Shown here piece by piece: positions 7,852-12,471 of a stretch of DNA of 12,471 bases. The notes beneath the pieces were generated by a model. The model saw nothing but the letters and a program-made list of their open reading frames with translations. It had not been told where the DNA came from and made no database searches. The stretch lies in contig CAJMOL010000022.1 of assembly GCA_905215095.1 (NCBI GenBank), positions 1-12,471 on the forward strand, written 5' to 3'. The position numbers were made by a program, and so were the translations under genes. The first letter of the stretch is position 1. Each line of letters begins with the position of its first letter. This stretch comes from an uncultured bacterium. GTDB taxonomy: Bacteria; Actinomycetota; Coriobacteriia; Coriobacteriales; Coriobacteriaceae.

Positions 7852-9861
7852 TTAGATGCAAAAGCCGGGTAGGACATAGGTCTTTTGGTCCGGAGCGTTT
7901 CCGGGCGTTGCCCAGCAAAACACGTCGCCGTCTTTTCCAACGCGGTTAAAGTACGTCGAGTCGGCGCCCTCGCTGCAGTCGGCGCTGGGGGTGCGCTCCC
8001 AGTAGCAGATTTTTTTGCCAGAGACGGTGCGGATCATGGCTTCGTTTGTGGTCAGGCCGCTCACACTCTGCTCGCGATAGAGCTGGTACTGATCGCCTTC
8101 TCCGCTGTAGAGGGCAGAAAGGTACTCGCTGCCTTCTGCGAACGTTTCGGGCGCTTGGCAGCCGCACAGCTCGCTCATGGACGGTAGCCAGAGTATGTCG
8201 TCGGTGGCGGTGATGCTGGAGACGTCTTTGGTGCCGCCGGTGTTGTTGGTGAGCTTTCGCACCGAGCGAATCTGATTACGGAGATCGTCGGGCAGCGTAG
8301 CCATGCCCTTGTCCGCCAACCATTCACGAAGCGACGATTGCTCCCAGCCGCCCGTCGCGGCGTGGTCGTTTACGGCGCGCATGGCGATGGGGGTACGGAA
8401 CATAAAGGTGATGCCCGCGGGGAGGCCGTCATCGGTGAGCGTGTCTGCCTTAAAGCCAACGATCTGGATTTGTGCCTTGGTCCCGTCGGAAAGCCTGACA
8501 GTCTTGGTGTTCTCGTTTTCGAGCGACTGCTTGCTGTTTACCAGGTGGTAGGTTTCGGCAATCGCGAGCGCGTTTTTGTTGGAAGATGTCTCTTGTATTT
8601 TGCGGGAGATCAGGGCGAGTTCTTCCCAGGTGTAATCGTCGAGTGACGGCTTGATGCCGTGCGCCAGGTCGATAAGTCCCCAGCATCCCGTGGCAATGGC
8701 AGAGCCTGCTATGCCGGCAACGCAGACGCCGCCGAGCGCGAGCGCAGCGCGATGCGAGATGACTGGGTGGCGCGTCTGAGCCTTGTCGGAGCCGGAAGGC
8801 TTCGGTTGCTGGCTAAAGTCGATCGGGGTGGGCAGCGGCGTGCGTGGCTCAAAATCGATGTCTTTAATCCAGGCATCGAGCTTGCCGACAATCGTAGACA
8901 GCGGCGCGCGCTGGGACTGCTCGTTATGGATACCGCTCATAATGACATCGACAAGCATTTGGTCGCCGGGTACGCGTGCCTCAAGCGGCTCGAGCTCGTG
9001 CTCGATCTTGTACAGGTAGGGCGACTGGTCCATATGCTCGTTTAGGCGATATGGCGTGTGACCGGCATAGAGCGTGTAGAGTATGCTGCAGAGCTCGTAT
9101 GTATCGATACTGGGCGACGTACGCAGCGGCGCCAGCTCGGGGATGTCGTTGGAGAGCATCTCGGGTGGGGCGAACTCGGGGGTGCCGTTGCGCCAGATGC
9201 CAGTCGACATGGTAAACGAGGGGTCTGAGCGCTTGATGCTCGAGCTGCCCAGATCGACTAGGCAAAGGTCAAAACTGCAGTGTGCAATCTGCTGGGCAAG
9301 GGACCGGCGCGTCGTGCGAATAATGATGTTGCGCAAGGAGATATCACGGTGCGCAAACGGCGCATCGAGATTTTGGGCATCCAGGAGAATCTCTCCCAGG
9401 CGTTTTCCAATCGCGGCGACGGTGTTTGCGGGAATGTGGTCGCCCTCGGCGGGGTCGGTTAGCTCTGCCGCAGCATCGCGAAGGGGCAGGCCTTCAATCC
9501 ACTCCATAAGGATGGCCGGTACGGAGCCGGTATAGCCGTAGCCATAGGTTTTGGGAAAGCCGCCCAACAGTGAGACGGCTGCAAGATTGCGATACTCCTC
9601 GGTAAGCGTCTTGATGCCCGAGGGGCTGATGGCGGAGCCGTTTTCATCACAGCCGCTGAGGGGCAACAGCGTCTTGAGCGCAAAGGTCTCGCCCTCGGTG
9701 TTGGCGACCTTGCGAAGATGGTGGGAACCGCCGCCGACTGCCCCACAATCCAACAGGGTGGTAAAGCGGCGAATGGTATCGGAGTCTTCGGTGGTCGCAA
9801 ACATGGCGTTTGGTTCAAAGGGGGACAACGCGATGATATCCATGTCCGTGTCGTACGTCAC
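7852..9861 (-). CDS. Membrane Ser/Thr protein kinase with C-terminal DUF6273-like domain
   Basis: A 669-residue Hanks-type kinase. Residues about 33-335 form the kinase domain: Lys63 in FALK, HRDISLRN at 171-178 (catalytic Asp173, Asn178), the Mg-binding loop as DLG (203-205) rather than DFG, and APPE at 231-234. The glycine loop is unusual (CGAVGGGS, 39-46). A Pro-rich linker precedes one membrane helix at about 373-398. The remaining 270 residues, predicted to be outside the cell, match the DUF6273 pattern: SSLREWL (509-515), TATDDILWLPS (551-561), YWERTP (620-625), GKDGDV (642-647) and a final LPGFCI. Six cysteines (566, 568, 619, 629, 649, 668) could form disulfides. PASTA repeats are absent. 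The start is GTG 9861, supported by AAAGGA at 9869-9874; ATG 9843 is spaced too far from it. It lies between two paralogous FHA genes; no phosphatase gene is nearby. The external ligand is unknown. Confidence 0.92.
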   Translation of the reverse strand: MTYDTDMDIIALSPFEPNAMFATTEDSDTIRRFTTLLDCGAVGGGSHHLRKVANTEGETFALKTLLPLSGCDENGSAISPSGIKTLTEEYRNLAAVSLLGGFPKTYGYGYTGSVPAILMEWIEGLPLRDAAAELTDPAEGDHIPANTVAAIGKRLGEILLDAQNLDAPFAHRDISLRNIIIRTTRRSLAQQIAHCSFDLCLVDLGSSSIKRSDPSFTMSTGIWRNGTPEFAPPEMLSNDIPELAPLRTSPSIDTYELCSILYTLYAGHTPYRLNEHMDQSPYLYKIEHELEPLEARVPGDQMLVDVIMSGIHNEQSQRAPLSTIVGKLDAWIKDIDFEPRTPLPTPIDFSQQPKPSGSDKAQTRHPVISHRAALALGGVCVAGIAGSAIATGCWGLIDLAHGIKPSLDDYTWEELALISRKIQETSSNKNALAIAETYHLVNSKQSLENENTKTVRLSDGTKAQIQIVGFKADTLTDDGLPAGITFMFRTPIAMRAVNDHAATGGWEQSSLREWLADKGMATLPDDLRNQIRSVRKLTNNTGGTKDVSSITATDDILWLPSMSELCGCQAPETFAEGSEYLSALYSGEGDQYQLYREQSVSGLTTNEAMIRTVSGKKICYWERTPSADCSEGADSTYFNRVGKDGDVFCWATPGNAPDQKTYVLPGFCI

Positions 9862-9904
9862 GGGGCGATCCTTTCGAGAAAAAAGTGCATAGCGATAATG
9901 TTAG

Positions 9905-9922
9905 TGAAAAGGTAGCGCAACC
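9905..9922 (-). promoter_or_regulatory. Motif upstream of the kinase gene (copy B)
   Basis: Read on the minus strand, GGTTGCGCTACCTTTTCA matches the motif at 4970-4987 at 16 of 18 positions and ends 43 nt before the kinase start codon. It lies between the hairpin at 9938-9981 and the gene, where a separate kinase promoter would have to be. No clear -10/-35 pair was identified; TATCGC 17 nt after TTGCGC is a poor candidate. Confidence 0.3.
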
Positions 9923-9930
9923 GTTGCCTT

Positions 9931-9981
9931 AATCGAAAAGGTGCCGTTATTTGCATGGGTTGATGCAAATAACGGCACCTT
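9931..9981 (-). terminator. Perfect 19-bp hairpin between first FHA gene and kinase
   Basis: AAGGTGCCGTTATTTGCAT (9938-9956) is perfectly complementary to ATGCAAATAACGGCACCTT (9963-9981) around a 6-nt loop. On the minus strand the stem runs straight into T residues (TTTTCG, 9939-9934, partly sharing the stem's last bases), so it should terminate the FHA transcript fully or partly. It begins 23 bp after that gene's stop. On the plus strand no T run follows beyond CCTT, so it is unidirectional. It may also act as a processing or attenuation point setting FHA to kinase stoichiometry. Confidence 0.8.
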
Positions 9982-10004
9982 GTGCGTCGAAGATGTGTGG
10001 CGGG

Positions 10005-10961
10005 CTAGTCTGTGATGCGAATGACCAAGAAGCGCGTCGTGGCGCCCAGGCAGAGCGTATCTCCGTTGTGAATCTCGACGGGGGCATTGGTAAAGTTAGC
10101 GGGGCGCTCGCGTCTGGGCGGTTCGATAGCCTGTCGGCAGCGGTCGACACCCGAGATCAAAAACGATCCGTTGGTGGAGCCGAGGCCCTGCGCAAGCCAG
10201 CGTCCGTCTTGGAGCCAAATACGCAGGTGCTGGCGCGAGACGTCGAAATCGACGTCGGTGATGGCGTTCTCGTCGCCCGTCAGCGACCCGATAATGCTGC
10301 CCACCGGGTCCGTGGTAAGGGGACGCAGCGGCGGTCGTGCCGAGTTGCCCACGACGCGCAGCAGCCCCAGACGAATGTCTCCCGTGGGGCGCGCGGTTGT
10401 CGAGAAAAACGAGGTGACGGTCGTCTCGACCGTGCCGAGTGTCGAGAGCATCTGGTCGGACACAAAGGACTCGGTGTATTCGATGGCGCGGGCGGGGTCG
10501 CCAAGGCAGCCGGTAACGATAAAAAAGACCAGATGGATGTAGAGGCGATCTTTGATGTCGCTATCGTCAGCGGTCTCGATGCGCTCAACGCCGTTTCTAA
10601 AGAGCATGCCGTCGACGCCGCAATTGGTAAGGGCATCCTGCATGTCTGGGACGCACGACTCCATATAGCGTTTAGCGACCTTGCTCAGCGATTGGGGGTC
10701 GGAGCCTCGGTTTTGCATGATGAGGTTGAGTATCTGGCGCGCACTTTGTTCAAAGGGCACAAACAGCGGCTCGGGAAGGTCACCGGGTTTGGCGTGAACG
10801 ATTTCGCGTGAGATAAACGACGGGACCGTCAAGCGTTCGGAGATGGGGCGTCCACCGTAACGGGCGTTGCCGGCCATGAGAATTTGCGCGGCGTTACCGT
10901 TGTTGATGCGACCGAGTGACTTAAGCCCGGCGTACAGTGCACAAGATGGGGTGTCGGCCAT
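10005..10961 (-). CDS. FHA-domain protein, first gene of the kinase operon
   Basis: A 318-residue cytosolic protein with a C-terminal FHA domain (about 213-316): SIIGS (222-226), the DVSRQHLR region (240-247, with the SRxH signature) and GSTNG (261-265), all canonical for phosphothreonine binding. Residues 1-200 form a helical N-terminal domain paralogous to that of the FHA protein at 6827-7816. Shared blocks include INN (19-21), FISREIVHAKPG (49-60), CGVDG (114-118), GCLGDP (151-156) and STLGTVET (173-180). Homology runs through the whole length, so one gene arose from the other. No membrane segment is predicted apart from a hydrophobic stretch near 140-152 that looks like a buried helix. 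ATG 10961 is the likely start; the position of its ribosome binding site is filled by a run of nine G. A TTG at 10985 is in frame but would lie ahead of that site. A hairpin separates it from the kinase gene. Confidence 0.9.
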   Translation of the reverse strand: MADTPSCALYAGLKSLGRINNGNAAQILMAGNARYGGRPISERLTVPSFISREIVHAKPGDLPEPLFVPFEQSARQILNLIMQNRGSDPQSLSKVAKRYMESCVPDMQDALTNCGVDGMLFRNGVERIETADDSDIKDRLYIHLVFFIVTGCLGDPARAIEYTESFVSDQMLSTLGTVETTVTSFFSTTARPTGDIRLGLLRVVGNSARPPLRPLTTDPVGSIIGSLTGDENAITDVDFDVSRQHLRIWLQDGRWLAQGLGSTNGSFLISGVDRCRQAIEPPRRERPANFTNAPVEIHNGDTLCLGATTRFLVIRITD

Positions 10962-10969
10962 TTGTTTTA

Positions 10970-10983
10970 CCCCCCCCCTCCTC
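10970..10983 (-). promoter_or_regulatory. G9 tract at the ribosome binding site of the first FHA gene
   Basis: On the minus strand GAGGA (10983-10979) is followed at once by nine G (10978-10970) and then TAAAACAA before ATG 10961. The conventional AGGA motif is about 17 nt from the start codon, too far, while the G run ends 8 nt from it. The tract therefore serves as, or displaces, the Shine-Dalgarno. Length changes by slippage would alter the spacing and so translation. Confidence 0.6.
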
Positions 10984-11015
10984 AAAAAGTGACATTAAAT
11001 ACGTAAGCATGGTCA

Positions 11016-11021
11016 ATTATA
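11016..11021 (-). promoter_or_regulatory. Consensus -10 (TATAAT) for the first FHA gene
   Basis: Read on the minus strand, a perfect TATAAT lies 54 nt upstream of the FHA start codon. That places the transcript start near 11009 and gives a 5' leader of roughly 48 nt including the G9 tract. No TTGACA-like element lies 16-18 nt further upstream (GCATTT is the nearest), so the promoter may rely on an activator. Confidence 0.5.
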
Positions 11022-11039
11022 GGCGCTTTGCAGCTCGAA

Positions 11040-11174
11040 ATGCTCGCCAGGGGGCGCGGGCGGTGTAAATCGCTGCCGGAAGACAGCAAATCAAAAAGCG
11101 GAGAGCGGATTAATAAGCTGGGAAAACGCGTTAGCAAGACCGTTGTGGGCAACATTTGGCATGATGTCGCTTAG
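11040..11174 (+). CDS. Possible 44-residue basic small protein
   Basis: ATG 11040 opens a 44-codon frame ending at TAG 11172-11174. The product begins MLARGRGRCK and is rich in Lys, Arg and Ser in its first 33 residues (INKLGKRVSK near the middle), ending NIWHDVA. There is no visible Shine-Dalgarno, and the frame starts about 19 bp behind the divergent FHA -10 box. I do not recognise it. It could equally be non-coding leader DNA or a remnant. Confidence 0.2.
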   Translation: MLARGRGRCKSLPEDSKSKSGERINKLGKRVSKTVVGNIWHDVA

Positions 11175-11178
11175 GCTT

Positions 11179-11207
11179 TTGGTCACGGGACCGTGCGGTA
11201 CCATAAA
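11179..11207 (+). promoter_or_regulatory. Candidate promoter for mfd
   Basis: TTGGTC (11179-11184) and CATAAA (11202-11207) are separated by exactly 17 bp, 77 bp upstream of the mfd start codon. Each hexamer departs from the consensus (three and four of six positions match), so the call rests mainly on spacing and position. Confidence 0.4.
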
Positions 11208-11230
11208 CGTTAATGAACTTTGACGAACGA

Positions 11231-11258
11231 CCCGCCGAGCTTGCCCCGGCGGGCTTTT
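11231..11258 (+). terminator. Terminator-like hairpin in the mfd leader
   Basis: CCCGCCG (11231-11237) pairs with CGGCGGG (11247-11253) around a 9-nt loop and is followed by CTTTT. It lies between the candidate mfd promoter and the mfd ribosome binding site. It could end a short transcript from 11040-11174 or act as an attenuator in the mfd 5' leader. Confidence 0.6.
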
Positions 11259-11283
11259 GGCGTTGCAATGCCGGAGGAACAGC

Positions 11284-12471
11284 ATGCTCATTCACCGTAT
11301 AGCCGCGCAGCTCTACACTGCCGAGGCGCTGCAGACTGTCGAGGCCGGACTCGATGCCGGCGAGGACGTGACGCTGGCCGTGTCGCAATCGGGTCGCACG
11401 CTTATGGCGGCAGCCCAGTTTGCGCGCCGTCCGCGCCCCACGGTCTACATTGTGAGCGGCGAGGACTCGGCCGATCGCGCCGCGCGCAGCCTTGCTGCTT
11501 ATGTGGGCCTGGCGCACGTGTGCCGTTTTCCCGAGCGCAAGGACTATCCGTGGCGCGAGCAGGCGCCTGACGATGCCGTGGTTGCCCAGCGCTGCGAGGC
11601 GCTCGGGCGCATCGTGCGCGGGGACAACTGCATCATGGTCGCCTCGGCCCGTGCGCTGCTGCGTTGCGTGCCGCCAGTCGAGAGCCGCTACTGGGAGTCC
11701 ACTACTTTTGCGGTGGGCGAGGAGATTCCTTTTGACGAGGTGCCACAGCGCTTGGTGGGCATGGGCTACACCAATGCCGGTGCCGCCGACGCGCCCGGCC
11801 TGTTCCGTGTGCACGGCGACACCGTCGAGGTGTTCCCCGCGCAGGAAAAAGCGCCCGTGCGCATTGAGTTTTTCGGCGACGAGATCGATCGCATCCGCCG
11901 TATGGTGAGCTCAACGGGCCAGACCATCGGCAACGAAGACAGCATCGAGATCTTCCCCTGCCGTGAGCTGGCGCTTACCGACGAGGCCGTCCACAACATG
12001 CATGTGGCGCTCTATCGTGCCAGCCAGGACGACAGCAAACTGGCCGCATTGCTCGAGATGGTGGATGCGCGCATCGTCACGCCTGAGCTCGATCGCTTTT
12101 TGCCGGTGATGTACGGCCAGACCGTAAGCCCGCTGTCGCACGTGAGCGGCAAGGCGCTCGTGGTGCTGTCCGAGCCGCGCTCGCTGTTCGACGATTGCCT
12201 GCGCGCCTACGAGGATATCGAGGCCCGTGCCGGCGAGGCGGGGGTCGATCGCCTGGACGGCTTGTACGTGCGCGCCCAACAGCTCGACTTTGGTGCCCAG
12301 CAGCGCCTGAACTACGTGAGCCTCATCCGTGCCGGCGGTGCGGTGACGGCCGAGCTCAAGATTGAGCAGCCGGCCATCGCAGGCTCGGACAACCGTTTTA
12401 TGACGCGCATCCAGGAGGTCGTGGGTAAGCGCTATGCCTGCGTGTTTGCCATCCCCGACCGCGGTGCGCGC
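11284..12471 (+). CDS. mfd: Transcription-repair coupling factor Mfd, N-terminal part
   Basis: The first 396 residues of Mfd, cut by the right edge of the window. Mfd is the DNA translocase that removes RNA polymerase stalled at DNA damage and recruits UvrA/UvrB for nucleotide excision repair; it acts in the cytosol on DNA. What is present is the UvrB-like, ATPase-degenerate N-terminal module. It includes PTVYIVSGED (52-61), a FPERKDYPW segment (82-90), and the conserved GLFRVHGDTVEVFPA region (172-186) followed by RIEFFGDEIDRIR (193-205). No Walker A motif is present at the N-terminus, which argues for Mfd and against UvrB. The helicase motors and the RNA polymerase-interaction domain would lie beyond the window. 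The start at ATG 11284 has GGAGG (11273-11277) 6 nt upstream. No in-frame stop occurs before the end. It is divergent from the FHA gene. Confidence 0.9.
   Translation, partial: MLIHRIAAQLYTAEALQTVEAGLDAGEDVTLAVSQSGRTLMAAAQFARRPRPTVYIVSGEDSADRAARSLAAYVGLAHVCRFPERKDYPWREQAPDDAVVAQRCEALGRIVRGDNCIMVASARALLRCVPPVESRYWESTTFAVGEEIPFDEVPQRLVGMGYTNAGAADAPGLFRVHGDTVEVFPAQEKAPVRIEFFGDEIDRIRRMVSSTGQTIGNEDSIEIFPCRELALTDEAVHNMHVALYRASQDDSKLAALLEMVDARIVTPELDRFLPVMYGQTVSPLSHVSGKALVVLSEPRSLFDDCLRAYEDIEARAGEAGVDRLDGLYVRAQQLDFGAQQRLNYVSLIRAGGAVTAELKIEQPAIAGSDNRFMTRIQEVVGKRYACVFAIPDRGAR

Noticed and set aside
11040..11110. CCGGAAGACAGCA, resembling the GGAAGGAAGCAGCC tetraloop region of SRP RNA
   Set aside because: The conserved internal-loop bases and flanking complementary strands of SRP RNA are missing, so the resemblance is partial and probably accidental.

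Overview
The window looks like part of a chromosome from a Coriobacteriia gut actinobacterium, most likely Collinsella or a close relative. This is judged from the GC-rich coding sequence with strong C/G third-position bias, purine-rich ribosome binding sites, compact terminators, the type of InlB-like repeat surface protein with a LASTG C-terminal sorting signal, and a Ser/Thr kinase carrying a DUF6273-type C-terminal domain. The genus is an inference; no marker gene here settles it.

Layout: (1) Positions 1-363 hold the end of an unseen upstream transcript, a strong terminator (84-110) and an AT-richer spacer with small inverted repeats. (2) Plus strand, 364-4920: a small unrecognised single-pass membrane protein, an RmuC family protein (rmuC), an ABC exporter half-transporter (TMD-NBD fusion) and endonuclease III (nth). 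A terminator follows rmuC, and the exporter and nth are probably cotranscribed. (3) Plus strand, 5077-6615: a secreted, wall-anchored protein with five InlB/Flg_new-type repeats and a LASTG sorting signal. It is closed by a strong terminator, and a second, bidirectional hairpin separates it from convergent genes. (4) Minus strand, 10961 down to 6827: a three-gene signalling module. It consists of an FHA protein, a membrane Ser/Thr kinase with a predicted external DUF6273-like domain, and a second FHA protein paralogous to the first over its full length. A 19-bp perfect hairpin lies between the first FHA gene and the kinase, and a G9 tract lies where the Shine-Dalgarno of the first gene should be. 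(5) Plus strand from 11284: the N-terminal third of the transcription-repair coupling factor Mfd, cut by the window edge, divergent from the signalling module.

Housekeeping DNA-repair or genome-maintenance genes (rmuC, nth, mfd) thus flank an accessory surface and signalling segment. The part most worth following is the FHA - kinase - FHA module: the kinase is predicted to sense something outside the cell through its cysteine-containing C-terminal domain and to signal to two FHA proteins that share an uncharacterised helical N-terminal domain. Its expression may be tuned by the G tract and the intercistronic hairpin. The repeat-4 segment of the surface protein also stands out, with a 56-codon run ending only in G or C inside a gene that otherwise uses many T-ending codons.
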